This document shows, piece after piece, positions 8,855 through 17,874 of a DNA stretch of 64,000 nt. Within the stretch, counting starts at the first letter, position 1. Each line of letters opens with the position of its first letter. The translations under genes and the position numbers were made by a program. The notes beneath the pieces were generated by a model that did no database searches, had not been told where the DNA came from, and saw only the letters and a program-made list of their open reading frames with translations. This DNA is from Bdellovibrionota bacterium (GTDB taxonomy: Bacteria > Bdellovibrionota > Bdellovibrionia > Bdellovibrionales > Bdellovibrionaceae), in contig CAUJGP010000014.1 in NCBI GenBank assembly GCA_963170155.1, forward strand, positions 52,801 through 116,800. Reading direction: 5' to 3'.

Positions 8855-9522
8855 GTAAAAAGAAACACCGCTGGATCCTCGGAAACTTGCTTTGCACGGA
8901 GGGGACTGTGCGCTGCAATTTCAAACCCAGGACCCATTCGATGTAAAATTTGAGTACCTTCTACAAAAACATTGTGGCCAACATACTTAGACAAATCGAG
9001 TTCTGTCTTCAGCGTCGTTTTACGGCCTTGTTCAGCAGTCAGAATCCACTCGCCATTCTCAGATTGGCTAAGTACACCCGAAAGCTCTACAGAATCATAA
9101 TTGGGATAATAACTATTCACAGGGATATTCACTAGAAAATCAACCTTTGCTTCTGCATTGGAGATATAATTCGCTAAAGAAAGTTGATAAGAACCAGCAC
9201 CTAATCCTAAGGAGCGAACATCAATAACTTTACTGAAAATTCTCGACGTTGCTAAAGTAAAACACAAATCAACATTTCTATTTTTCACCACTTCTAAAAA
9301 AACAACCTTATCTTTTTTCTCATGTGAAGACTGATCCTCAATCACTTCAGTTTGTATTGAAATCCCACAAGGATTATTTGTTCGTCCCTCTAGAACTAAA
9401 ACCAAATTTTCATTATCAAAAGAGGCTTTATCTAGAACAACAACTTCAGCTCTTACAAGGCCTGACCAAGCGAGAATTGAGAGGATATATATTGCGATAA
9501 GAACACTTACATATTTTTTCAT
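8833..9522 (-). CDS. Secreted protein of unknown function
   Basis: I do not recognise this protein. It starts with a signal peptide (MKKYVSVLIAIYILSILAWSG, cleaved near VRAEV). The mature part of about 200 residues is predicted to be mostly beta strand. A C-terminal segment of about 60 residues, around VLSQSENGEWILTAEQG to KYVGHNVFVEGTQIL, resembles an OB-fold domain. I chose the ATG at 9522 because AGAAG lies upstream; an in-frame TTG at 9540 would add six residues before the signal peptide. It converges with the rhomboid gene. Confidence 0.55.
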   Translation of the reverse strand: MKKYVSVLIAIYILSILAWSGLVRAEVVVLDKASFDNENLVLVLEGRTNNPCGISIQTEVIEDQSSHEKKDKVVFLEVVKNRNVDLCFTLATSRIFSKVIDVRSLGLGAGSYQLSLANYISNAEAKVDFLVNIPVNSYYPNYDSVELSGVLSQSENGEWILTAEQGRKTTLKTELDLSKYVGHNVFVEGTQILHRMGPGFEIAAHSPLRAKQVSEDPAVFLFTISTEMY

Positions 9523-9655
9523 ACTTTTCTTCTTAAGCAAGGTTTGTGCCAGACCTCAAAGACTCCTCAAATCCATAATAAGTTGGTTTCAGCGCACGAA
9601 AGTCTCTTTATACCTCTCTGCTGGGTGATATTTAGGACTTTTGGGTCGTTCCAAA

Positions 9656-9980
9656 ATGAGACTCAGTTTCAGACTGGAACCAGATATTAATAAAGGATTG
9701 TTAGTTCCCCTTGTGATCCATTCACTGATGCTTTTTTTTCGCATCCTTATATTGATATTATTGCATGGTCGCATTCTGGGAAGAGAGATGACTACAACAA
9801 ATCCTCTTGAGGTGATGATTTCTTGAATCGATGATTCAATGAAGTGATTGGATCAAAGCTTTATGAAACAAAATCTTCAGTGATGGCAAGATGACCTCAA
9901 CGAACGACCAGAACTTGCAATCTCTAAACAGAAACTCCCTCTCAAAACAGAATTATTGCGACATATCATTTCTTTTATGT
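9656..9980 (+). pseudogene. Possible remnant of a TonB/TolA-like N-terminal region
   Basis: From the ATG at 9656 the frame encodes about 57 residues. A basic start is followed by KGLLVPLVIHSLMLFFRIL, a hydrophobic helix containing one His, then NPLEVMIS. This resembles the N-terminus of TonB-like proteins (one helix, then an LEV strand). The same frame then meets several stops, yet includes the coding-like stretch DDLNERPELAISKQKLP before the next gene. A pseudogene with several stops would explain this; chance would too. Confidence 0.25.
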
Positions 9981-9985
9981 AGAAT
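9956..9985 (+). promoter_or_regulatory. Promoter of the GYF-TPR gene, leaderless type
   Basis: TTGCGA (9956-9961) and TAGAAT (9980-9985) are separated by 18 bases. Only six bases separate the -10 box from the GTG start at 9992, so the predicted transcription start coincides with the start codon. No Shine-Dalgarno site is present. Confidence 0.5.
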
Positions 9986-9991
9986 AAAATA

Positions 9992-12931
9992 GTGGCTGCA
10001 AAATCAAACAAACAATGGCTTATCCGCGATCCTTCCGGAAAGACTTCAGGTCCTTATACTCTAGAGACAATAGAAAGTTTGATCTCGAGAGGCCTCCTTA
10101 TTGGTGATGAACTTGTCTCCTCGTCCCCCAAAGAAGAATGGGTGCCTATAGTCAGTTACCCTGAATTTTATGACCTCATTATTTCCAACTTAGAAGCTGG
10201 AAAATCAGAAGATGCCATAAAAATGATGGAAAAAATGGAAGCAAAAACTGTTGTGGTCACAAAGCCCCCGCTCTCTCAATCACAAGTAAAGACTTCAGAA
10301 GGCATTCCTGAAAATGAAACTGTTCAAGCAGATCCATCTCAACTCTCTGATCTCACTCGTTCTCTACGCACAGGGCTTTCCCATCTACTGAAAGGGGCCC
10401 AACAACCCCAATCCCCAGGCCATTCCAATGAAAACTCTAAAGCGTCTCAACCCTTCAACAAAAGCTTTACCCCCTATGATAACAGCATTCCCACTATCAC
10501 TACGAACGGGTTAATCGATAAACTTTTGTTAAAACTCCCACCTCAGCTTCAAGGAACGAAATTGGAGTTTTGGCTACCACGGATCCTTGGCCCTCTACTC
10601 ATTTTACTTGGATTTGGTATTTATTTTTTCATGGATCAAATCACCCAAACTTTTCCCGTAAGAGAAGGTAAGATTCGCCTTCTTGCACCGGGGCCTCAAA
10701 GTGGTTTTTTAACTCCCGATGAGTCTAAAGCCTATCTTATGAAGGTAAAATCTTCTTTTGAGCGAGATAACACCTCCGATTGGATTGAAGCACAGAATAT
10801 TTTGATTAAAATGGCAGAAGCAGAACCAACCAATACGGAGGTCAGGGAACTCTTATGCATGGCCCACAAAGAGCTTTGGCAGTACGCCTTTCAAGATGCA
10901 GAAGATTTACAGGTCCTCACTCACATGACTCAAACCACACGCGCCCTGAACCCCAGCGTTCGCCATGGGAGAACTTGCGAATTCGTTCGCACTTGGCTAA
11001 CAGGAAAATTTCAAGAGGCTAAAAGCCAACTCGAGATGCTTTTACAAGAATTTCCCAACATCAGTTTTTATATTTGGCTCAAAACGGACATGCTCATTTC
11101 TGAAAATGATTTCATCAACGGGCAAGGGTTTGCGTCTTCACTAAATACGATTTGGCCTGAATTCAACAAAGGAAGGTTGCTGTCAGCCCAAGCTCACCTC
11201 GGCGTGGGACGTTATCAAGAAGCGCGAGAATCTTTAAGGAAAATCCTGACCCAAAACCCTGATCACAAAGTGGCCAAACTGCTTCTAGGAGAAATCGAGT
11301 ACAAGTATTTTCAACAAGACGAAAAGGCTTTTGAATTCCTCATGAGCGGCATAAACTCCAAAGAACTGGCTCCGCGACAAATTAATGTCATGGCTTACAC
11401 TAATCTCGCGATCCTTAGTGAGAAAAAAGGTGACCTTAAGGCTGCACGTAAATTTGCTGAAAAAGGTTTTAACCTAAACCCCACCAACGAAACTTTAAGG
11501 GAAATGGTTCAAAAATTGGGGGGAAATGATAAAAGCTTTAATGAGGTAGCACGCACCCAAGAACTTGTTGCTATTGGGGATCAATACGTTCGCTCAGGTG
11601 ACTGCTTAGCCGCTCAAGCTCAATATAGAGCCGCTTTTGATTTAAACCCTAAACAACCTGTCGCCGCAGTCAAAGCCGCTAAATGCCTCTATAAAGTAAA
11701 TCAAATCTTTCAAGCTTTTGAATATTTGAAAAGAGCGATCAAACACAATCCAGAATACTTTCCCGCTTATACCCTGCTTGCGGATTATTATTCTCAAAAA
11801 TTTGATTTTAGTTCGGCAATGGGAATTCTCAACCAAGCCAGAACTTACAGTACTGAAGCCTACGAGATTTATAAAGGTTATGCTCTAGTGGAATTAAGAA
11901 AAAATAATTTTGCCGGAGCCCTAGGGTATGTTCATCGCGTGATCAATATTTACAGCACAGACCCTGAGGCCTATGTCATCATGACGCGTGCCCATTTGGG
12001 TTTAAGTCAAAACAAAGAAGCCTTTCAATCCGCTCAAAAAGCCGTCGAAATTGACCCCATCAATATCGAAGCTCAAATTGCTTACGGCCAAGCCCTTAGT
12101 GCTCTTCAAGGTGAAAGCACAGGGATGGAGTATTTAAAGAAGTTGGTCACCAATAATAAATTTGTTTTGGAATACAAACTTGCCTTAGCCAATGCTCTCA
12201 AAAATATGGAGCGCTACAGCGACGCGCTCTCTTATTTTGAAGAACTTGTGGCCGCCGATCCTAAGAGTAAAAAATCTCAAATCGGAATGGGCGAGTGCCT
12301 CAACGGGCTTGGCAAAGTTGAAGCCGCCTTGTCCGCTTTTTTGCTTGCAGCTACATTTGATCCCACAGATCCAGAACCTGTGGTCAAAGCAGGTTTACTT
12401 TACCTAGATACCAATCGTTTAGATCCTGCGATCCAACAATTTGAACGCGCTTTGATCATCAACAAAAATTATCCCAAAGCCTACTATTATATTGGGAAAG
12501 CCGCCTTTATGAAAGGCGATCTCCAAAAAGCTCTCGATTCAGCTTTGGCTGAACGCAAGGCCAATCCCAATATTGTGGAGTCTTACCTTCTTGCCGCTGA
12601 GATTTATATGGAAACCCGCAAATACACTCAGTGCACAGTTGAATATCAACAAGCCATCAAAGTTCGCCCCCAAGGCGCTGATAATTACGTAAGATTAGCC
12701 CGATGCTACAGGCTTTCAGGGAGCTATGACATCGCTCAATCCATGCTGGACATTGCCGCCGAAAAAGAATCTGGTTATGCTGAGATTTATAAAGAACGGG
12801 GCGCGCTCTATCAAATCCAAGGAGAAAAAGACGCCGCATTTAAGTCTTATGAAAAATATTTGGCTCTTTCTCCCAATGCACCGGACAAAAATGAAATAGA
12901 AGCTTTGATGAGCCACATCTCTTTAAGGTAA
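9992..12931 (+). CDS. GYF-domain TPR membrane protein
   Basis: This large protein (979 residues) starts with a bacterial GYF_2 domain (about residues 9-60: WLIRDPSGKTSGPYTLETI, then ISRGLLIGDELV). GYF_2 domains are thought to bind proline-rich peptides. A disordered linker follows, then one membrane helix near 200-220 (LGPLLILLGFGIYFF). The rest, to about residue 975, is an array of tetratricopeptide repeats with typical pairs such as AYYYIGKAAFMKGDLQKALD. The topology suggests a cytoplasmic GYF domain and an external TPR scaffold. GYF and TPR proteins occur in gliding or polarity complexes of delta-group bacteria, but a role here is inference. It starts with GTG and no ribosome site; the promoter lies directly upstream. 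Confidence 0.82.
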   Translation: MAAKSNKQWLIRDPSGKTSGPYTLETIESLISRGLLIGDELVSSSPKEEWVPIVSYPEFYDLIISNLEAGKSEDAIKMMEKMEAKTVVVTKPPLSQSQVKTSEGIPENETVQADPSQLSDLTRSLRTGLSHLLKGAQQPQSPGHSNENSKASQPFNKSFTPYDNSIPTITTNGLIDKLLLKLPPQLQGTKLEFWLPRILGPLLILLGFGIYFFMDQITQTFPVREGKIRLLAPGPQSGFLTPDESKAYLMKVKSSFERDNTSDWIEAQNILIKMAEAEPTNTEVRELLCMAHKELWQYAFQDAEDLQVLTHMTQTTRALNPSVRHGRTCEFVRTWLTGKFQEAKSQLEMLLQEFPNISFYIWLKTDMLISENDFINGQGFASSLNTIWPEFNKGRLLSAQAHLGVGRYQEARESLRKILTQNPDHKVAKLLLGEIEYKYFQQDEKAFEFLMSGINSKELAPRQINVMAYTNLAILSEKKGDLKAARKFAEKGFNLNPTNETLREMVQKLGGNDKSFNEVARTQELVAIGDQYVRSGDCLAAQAQYRAAFDLNPKQPVAAVKAAKCLYKVNQIFQAFEYLKRAIKHNPEYFPAYTLLADYYSQKFDFSSAMGILNQARTYSTEAYEIYKGYALVELRKNNFAGALGYVHRVINIYSTDPEAYVIMTRAHLGLSQNKEAFQSAQKAVEIDPINIEAQIAYGQALSALQGESTGMEYLKKLVTNNKFVLEYKLALANALKNMERYSDALSYFEELVAADPKSKKSQIGMGECLNGLGKVEAALSAFLLAATFDPTDPEPVVKAGLLYLDTNRLDPAIQQFERALIINKNYPKAYYYIGKAAFMKGDLQKALDSALAERKANPNIVESYLLAAEIYMETRKYTQCTVEYQQAIKVRPQGADNYVRLARCYRLSGSYDIAQSMLDIAAEKESGYAEIYKERGALYQIQGEKDAAFKSYEKYLALSPNAPDKNEIEALMSHISLR

Positions 12932-13017
12932 GCTCAAAATTGATACCAATACGAAAACTAATCTCTCTTTCATTGTTCATTACACAATGACGGTAGCAAA
13001 AAAGAAATGGACTTAGC

Positions 13018-13329
13018 ATGAGCGTTCTCGATCAAATCAATAGCAAAGCATCACAAATGGGTACTAATGCCCGCTTAGGCTTACAAGGCCTGCTGCTGAT
13101 CCTTTGTAAAATTATTTCTGGATTGATCCTTGGCTTAACTTTTGCTTTGATTGGCGAACAGATCTTTCAATATGGGCCCCTTTTATTTAGTTTTGTTATC
13201 ATAACAGTGACAGGAGCTTTTTATAGAATATCAAAGTCTTGGGGAAGCATTGGTCTATTAATATTTGACCTGCTTTGTATTCTTGCCGCGCTTCTCATCC
13301 GAATGTATGTTGTTGTCGCTCCAGGGTAA
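13018..13329 (+). CDS. Small integral membrane protein of unknown function
   Basis: This 103-residue protein has an N-terminal polar stretch and about three hydrophobic helices (from GLQGLLLILCKIISGLILGL onward). It has no recognisable motif. It lies between the GYF-TPR gene and serS on the same strand, 86 bases after the former, and may share a transcript with either. A weak GGAC precedes the ATG. It is likely a real gene because its hydrophobic pattern and codon use match its neighbours. Confidence 0.55.
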   Translation: MSVLDQINSKASQMGTNARLGLQGLLLILCKIISGLILGLTFALIGEQIFQYGPLLFSFVIITVTGAFYRISKSWGSIGLLIFDLLCILAALLIRMYVVVAPG

Positions 13330-13447
13330 ACAGATAAAAAAGTTACTCATTTCCTATAATTTATATTAATGCATTTTTAAATTAAGATATTATCTGAGCC
13401 ACATAAAAAGAAGACGTTAAGAAAAAAAGACGTATAGAAAGAAACAT

Positions 13448-14764
13448 ATGATTGATGTAAAACTCTTAGAAAAAAAAGCAGAGTCCAATGGCCCAAGCTA
13501 CTACGATGAATACAAAGCTTGCTTAAAAGCGCGAGGAGCCGATGTCTCCTTGATCGAACAACTCTTAGAACTTAATAAAAAACGTAAAGAATTAATCGCT
13601 AAAGCCGAAGAGTCAAAAGCTCGATTGAACAAGATCTCTCAAGAGGTCGCTATAATGAAACGTCAAGGTTCAGACACATCAGAATTGATTGCACAAACAC
13701 AATCTCTTTCCAAAGAGATTAAAGAGATGGAATTATCCGCTTCAGAAGCCGATGTTCAAGTCACTCAATTCGCCTTAACACTTCCTAATAAATGTCATAG
13801 CTCTGTTCCCATTGGCCAATCTGCTGATGACAATAAAATTGTTCGTACCATAGGAGAGCCAAAATCATTTTCCTTTTCACCTCTAGAGCACAATGCTCTT
13901 GGAGAAGCGCTAGGAAACATCGATTTTCTTCGAGCGGGCAAAGCAACGGGAGCACGGTTTTCTTATCTTCGTGGAGCGGCGGCTCGGCTTGAAAGAGCGC
14001 TGATCAACTTCATGCTGGATCTTCATACCGAAATCCACGGCTACAGTGAAATGCTCCCACCTTTTATTGTAAACAGCAAAAGTCTTACCGGAACGGGCAA
14101 TCTTCCCAAATTCAAACAGGATTTATTTAAACTTGAAGATTCCGATTACTTTCTCATTCCAACAGCCGAGGTCCCTCTCACTAATTTTTTTGCCGAAGAG
14201 GTTTTACAAGAAGAGCAATTACCTGCATCTTTTGTTGCCTACTCTCCCTGTTTTCGTTCTGAAGCCGGCAGTCATGGTCGAGACACCAAAGGGCTTATTC
14301 GCCAACATCAGTTTAATAAAGTAGAACTCATGACTTATGCTCACCCTGATCGATCTTATGAAGAACATGAACGTCTCACAAAACATGCAGAAGAAATTTT
14401 AAATCGTTTAGAAATTCCTTATAGAGTGGCATTACTTTGTACAGGAGATATCAGCTTTGGAGCTGCTAAATGCTATGATATTGAAGTCTGGTTGCCAGGA
14501 CAGAAAGCTTATCGTGAAATCAGCTCATGCTCCAACTTCGAAGACTTTCAGGCTCGTCGCGCCAATATTCGTTTTCGCCCCAAGGGCGGCGGCAAACCCC
14601 AATTCGTCCACACCCTCAATGGCAGTGGCTTAGCGGTTGGCAGAACTCTTATTGCTATTTTCGAAAATTATCAACAAGAGGATGGTAGCATCGCAATTCC
14701 TCCCGTGTTGACTCCATACATGAGAGGAATGACATCCATACGGCCTGAATCGATCAAATATTGA
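13448..14764 (+). CDS. serS: Seryl-tRNA synthetase
   Basis: The enzyme is a class II synthetase that charges tRNA-Ser in the cytoplasm. Residues 1-110 form the tRNA-binding coiled coil. The catalytic core shows motif 2 ([17 protein letters not shown], then QFNKVEL) and motif 3 ([17 protein letters not shown]). TAEVPLTN, typical of SerRS, is also present. The length of 438 residues is normal. AGAAAGAA lies before the ATG. It appears monocistronic or follows the small membrane gene. Confidence 0.97.
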   Translation: MIDVKLLEKKAESNGPSYYDEYKACLKARGADVSLIEQLLELNKKRKELIAKAEESKARLNKISQEVAIMKRQGSDTSELIAQTQSLSKEIKEMELSASEADVQVTQFALTLPNKCHSSVPIGQSADDNKIVRTIGEPKSFSFSPLEHNALGEALGNIDFLRAGKATGARFSYLRGAAARLERALINFMLDLHTEIHGYSEMLPPFIVNSKSLTGTGNLPKFKQDLFKLEDSDYFLIPTAEVPLTNFFAEEVLQEEQLPASFVAYSPCFRSEAGSHGRDTKGLIRQHQFNKVELMTYAHPDRSYEEHERLTKHAEEILNRLEIPYRVALLCTGDISFGAAKCYDIEVWLPGQKAYREISSCSNFEDFQARRANIRFRPKGGGKPQFVHTLNGSGLAVGRTLIAIFENYQQEDGSIAIPPVLTPYMRGMTSIRPESIKY

Positions 14765-15069
14765 AACATAAATACTATTTATTTTTATCAACTCTCGCAT
14801 TTGACTATGATAAATTCATGTCAACTTTGTTAGAACCTACTTTATAGTGCGAGAGCATCTTCTAAAGATTCATTTTCATTCCACTGAAGTAAATTTAATT
14901 AAAGCAAAGAAGCTCGCTTTTAATTTCATGTTACCAACGAGCTCGATGGGTTTCATCAAACATCAAACTAAGTAAAACTTTCAAGAAACCACCACATTCT
15001 TAATACATCATCATTTAATAAAAATAAAAAATGTTGCCTTCATCCTACTGAATGTATAATCTACTCAAA
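14765..15069. other. Intergenic region with a large stem
   Basis: No gene is seen. CTCTCGCA (14792-14799) and TGCGAGAG (14848-14855) are perfect inverted copies 48 bases apart, and the pairing can extend three more positions with wobble pairs. The right end holds a -10-like TATAAT at 15055-15060 for the next gene. Confidence 0.35.
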
Positions 15070-15396
15070 ATGAGAACGGTAAAATCTTTTTTCTTTATCT
15101 TTGCTATTGTTTTTAGCACGAGAGAGCTTTTCTGCTTTCATTCCATGCCTTTACTCGTACAAGAGTCTAATAAAGTTCTCACTGAAGATTCTTATGGTCC
15201 TTCCTTACCTTCACCTTACGGTTCCGGTCCTTCTCCCGCAGAAATCTTGGATGAAGACACTCATGAAGAGGCTCATCCAGCAAGAGAATACGCGTTCATT
15301 CATAACGCACAAAACGTATCTTTTACCCCCTTTGATCCTAACAAACCTCTGATCCCAGACCTTGCTAGTCAAATTCCTCCCCCCAGAATGGCCTAA
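15070..15396 (+). CDS. Small secreted proline-rich protein
   Basis: I do not recognise this protein. It has a signal peptide (MRTVKSFFFIFAIVFSTRE) followed by about 85 polar residues rich in Pro, Ser and acidic residues, with PSLPSPYGSGPSPAE and the ending QIPPPRMA. It is probably mostly disordered in the periplasm or outside. I chose the ATG at 15070. The earlier in-frame ATG at 15052 overlaps the -10 box TATAAT at 15055-15060. That leaves an RNA leader of only a few bases and no Shine-Dalgarno site. The family is unknown and the gene call is moderate. Confidence 0.5.
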   Translation: MRTVKSFFFIFAIVFSTRELFCFHSMPLLVQESNKVLTEDSYGPSLPSPYGSGPSPAEILDEDTHEEAHPAREYAFIHNAQNVSFTPFDPNKPLIPDLASQIPPPRMA

Positions 15397-15779
15397 TCGT
15401 TTATTCTAAAGCGTATCCCACCTGACAAACATTTCATTCATAAATGATTTAGTTTTTATAATGATCTGTATCAATTGAAGGTGCTCCGTGATTCCGCGGT
15501 TTTTGATTATTATAATCAAAAATTCTAAGGGATAAAATGAGAATAAACAAAAGACGCCGTTATTATTGTTAGATCTGTTTTTCTATTTTTTACATCATCT
15601 ATTTGCAAAGTGAATATAATACAAAGCCACTAAGGCAAAGTGCCAATAGAATAAATGCTGGTGAGGAATCAATACCAACACTGAGTAAAAATAAAAAATC
15701 AATCTAACTTCACATAAACAATTCTAATTCATTAAAAATCAACATATGACCTATATTAAGATTTTTGAAGGAGGAAACC
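15397..15779. other. Long leader region before the SulP-carbonic anhydrase gene
   Basis: This 383-base gap holds TATAAT at 15457-15462, a perfect palindrome at 15500-15522, a second TATAAT at 15615-15620, and an 11-codon ORF (15537-15572, encoding MRINKRRRYYC) behind AAGGGATAAA. The gap is long for this genome and looks regulatory. Confidence 0.4.
15500..15522. promoter_or_regulatory. Palindrome resembling a Fur-family operator
   Basis: TTTTTGATTA and TAATCAAAAA are perfect inverted arms around TTA. The core at 15503-15517, TGATTATTATAATCA, is a 7-1-7 repeat. It matches the Fur consensus TGATAATnATTATCA at 12 of 14 positions. It lies about 40 bases after a TATAAT at 15457 and 258 bases before the SulP-carbonic anhydrase start. 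Fur, Zur or PerR control is inference. Confidence 0.4.
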
Positions 15780-17822
15780 TTGTTCAAAAAATTGACTCGA
15801 GATGAATTAAAAGCAGACTTAAATAGAATGAGTTTGTCTGAGAAGGGTTTTCTCTCTTTGCGTCGCAAGAAGAATCTCAAAGAGCTCAATGGAGACTTTA
15901 AAACCTCAGATACATCTTTCAGTGTCAGCGATACCTTGAAAGACAGTTATCAATATTGGCTGTCAGAATGGAAACATCTTATTCAAGAGCCTCGATGGGG
16001 AGCGAACCTCTTATCGGGACTTACCGTGGCCGCTGTGGCTCTCCCTTTAAATGTAGCCCTTGCTATTGCTGCGGGACTTCCTGCTTCTGCTGGCCTTGTG
16101 GCAGGAGCCGTGGGTGGCGGACTTGCCGCTCTTTTGGGAGGAAGCCGATTCCAAGTCACTGGCCCGGCCGCTGCTCTTAATACGATGGTGTTTGCCATCG
16201 TTTATCAACATGGTATCGCCGCCGCCGCCGCCGTCGCGCTGATTGTAGGCCTCATTCAAATTGTTTTGTCCTCAGCTTCAGCCGGCAGCCTAATGAGGTT
16301 TGTTCCCGAATCAGTTCTCCTAGGATTTACGTCAGCCGTGGGTATTAAATTACTTGATTCACAAATGCCAAAATTATTTGGTATTGAGTGGACCTTTCAT
16401 GAAATGCTCACCACTCTGTCGAATCCAGTATGGCTTCATGAGGTGACGTGGTCTGCTGTGGTTTGCGGACTCCTTGTGTCGTTCTTAGTGATCGCCTGCA
16501 AGGTGTTCCCACGCGTCCCGGCCGCCCTATTAGGAATCGCATTAACGACCTATTTGGCCTATTTTTTGGATTGGTCCATTATAAGAGTGGGAGAAATCCC
16601 TCCTATTAATTTCCAGTTCACGATCCCTCACTTTTCAATGAATGTTTGGTTTGATCTCATTCAATTGGCTTTACCACTTGCTTTGCTGGCCGCCGCAGAA
16701 AGTATTTTATCGGCTCAAGCCATTGACCGTATGAGCGGAGACCGCCACCATTCCAATCTTGAAATTTTTGGTCAAGGGATCGGGAATATCTTTACAGGTT
16801 TAGTCGGAGGTATGCCGGTCTCTGGAGTTATTGTCCGGTCTTCTGTGAACTTGCAAAGTGGAGCCAAAAACCGATTGGGAGCGCTTTTCCACGCCTTAAT
16901 CCTTTTGAGCTCAGTGATCTACCTAGGGTCTATGATTTCACTCATTCCTTTAGCATCTCTCGCTGGGCTCCTTTGTGTGATCGGGTTTCGATTGATTGAA
17001 TTTTCAGAATTCATCCATTTAATCCGTCATAATAGGGTTCAAGCTCTCGGCTTTTCTGCCGCTCTTCTTGGAACCGTCACAAATAATATCGTTTTAGGCC
17101 TTGCAACAGGTCTCATTATTGTTTGGCTTGGAACTCGTGAAAGAGCGCCTAAAGCAGATGCCCAGCGACCCGCTAAACACACTGAAGAAGATTCAAGCAA
17201 AGAGTCAGAGGATCACCACAAAGTATTTCAACTTTCAGATCGAGATGAACGATGGATCCAGCATTTGAAAGAAAATGCCAGCGTGCCTCAATCGGCTTTT
17301 GTGCATCCAAATTCTTCCGTGATTGGACGCGTGGTTCTCGGTCGAAATGTACATATCGCTGCAGAAGCCTCCGTTCGGGCCGATGAAGGAACGCCTTTTT
17401 ACATTGGTGACAATTCCAATGTGCAAGATGGTGTTGTGATTCACGCGCTCAAAAAGAAATGGATTCGCATCCGCGACGAAAAATGGGCGGTATACATTGG
17501 ATCCGGCGTTTCTTTAGCTCACCATGCTCTCGTTCACGGTCCTTGCTACATCGGTGATAACACGTTTGTGGGCTTCAAGGCGGTCGTTCATGATTCCATC
17601 GTTGGCAAAGGCTGCTACATTGGAATGGGGGCTATTGTCGTTGGAGTTGAAGTTCCCGATGATCGCTACGTTCCTCACGGAGCCGTCATTGATAGCAAAG
17701 AAAAAGTTCAAAGCCTTGGAAAAGCCAATCATCAGCATCGTCACTTTAACGATGACGTGGTGGAGGTGAACCGTGGTCTTGCGGAAGCGTACAAAGAGTT
17801 ATCTTATGAAAAATCAACTTAA
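15780..17822 (+). CDS. SulP anion transporter fused to Cam-type gamma-carbonic anhydrase
   Basis: The N-terminal part (about residues 55-460) is a SulP/SLC26 transporter. The family blocks ALPLNVALAIAAGLPASAGL and GSRFQVTGPAAA are clear. In place of the usual STAS domain there is a charged linker (about 460-505) and a left-handed beta-helix gamma-carbonic anhydrase (about 505-680). The enzyme part has zinc ligands His555, His581 and His586, the segment RADEGTPFYIGDNSNVQDG, and a Cam-like C-terminal helix ending GLAEAYKEL. A likely role is import of bicarbonate (or another anion) with CO2/HCO3- interconversion at the inner face. I place the start at TTG 15780, five bases after GGAGG; the TTG at 15765 would put that site inside the gene. 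Two SPFH genes follow. Confidence 0.93.
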   Translation: MFKKLTRDELKADLNRMSLSEKGFLSLRRKKNLKELNGDFKTSDTSFSVSDTLKDSYQYWLSEWKHLIQEPRWGANLLSGLTVAAVALPLNVALAIAAGLPASAGLVAGAVGGGLAALLGGSRFQVTGPAAALNTMVFAIVYQHGIAAAAAVALIVGLIQIVLSSASAGSLMRFVPESVLLGFTSAVGIKLLDSQMPKLFGIEWTFHEMLTTLSNPVWLHEVTWSAVVCGLLVSFLVIACKVFPRVPAALLGIALTTYLAYFLDWSIIRVGEIPPINFQFTIPHFSMNVWFDLIQLALPLALLAAAESILSAQAIDRMSGDRHHSNLEIFGQGIGNIFTGLVGGMPVSGVIVRSSVNLQSGAKNRLGALFHALILLSSVIYLGSMISLIPLASLAGLLCVIGFRLIEFSEFIHLIRHNRVQALGFSAALLGTVTNNIVLGLATGLIIVWLGTRERAPKADAQRPAKHTEEDSSKESEDHHKVFQLSDRDERWIQHLKENASVPQSAFVHPNSSVIGRVVLGRNVHIAAEASVRADEGTPFYIGDNSNVQDGVVIHALKKKWIRIRDEKWAVYIGSGVSLAHHALVHGPCYIGDNTFVGFKAVVHDSIVGKGCYIGMGAIVVGVEVPDDRYVPHGAVIDSKEKVQSLGKANHQHRHFNDDVVEVNRGLAEAYKELSYEKST

Positions 17823-17827
17823 CTTTC

Positions 17828-17850
17828 AGGGGTCTTGTTCAAAAACCCCT
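17828..17850 (+). other. Stem-loop between the SulP-carbonic anhydrase and SPFH genes
   Basis: AGGGGT (17828-17833) and ACCCCT (17845-17850) form a six-base stem with further weak pairing inside. No U-tract follows, so it is more likely an mRNA-processing or stability element than a terminator. The SPFH gene has its own ribosome site just after it. Confidence 0.35.
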
Positions 17851-17874
17851 CTTCAATCATGAGGAGACACTAAT

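Larger units (their letters stand above)
9523..9991. other. Intergenic region with a palindrome
   Basis: This 469-base stretch has no intact gene. It contains a possible decayed ORF (9656-9980, listed separately), a perfect 7-3-7 inverted repeat TTGAATC/GATTCAA at 9823-9839, and the promoter of the GYF-TPR gene at its right end. Confidence 0.4.
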
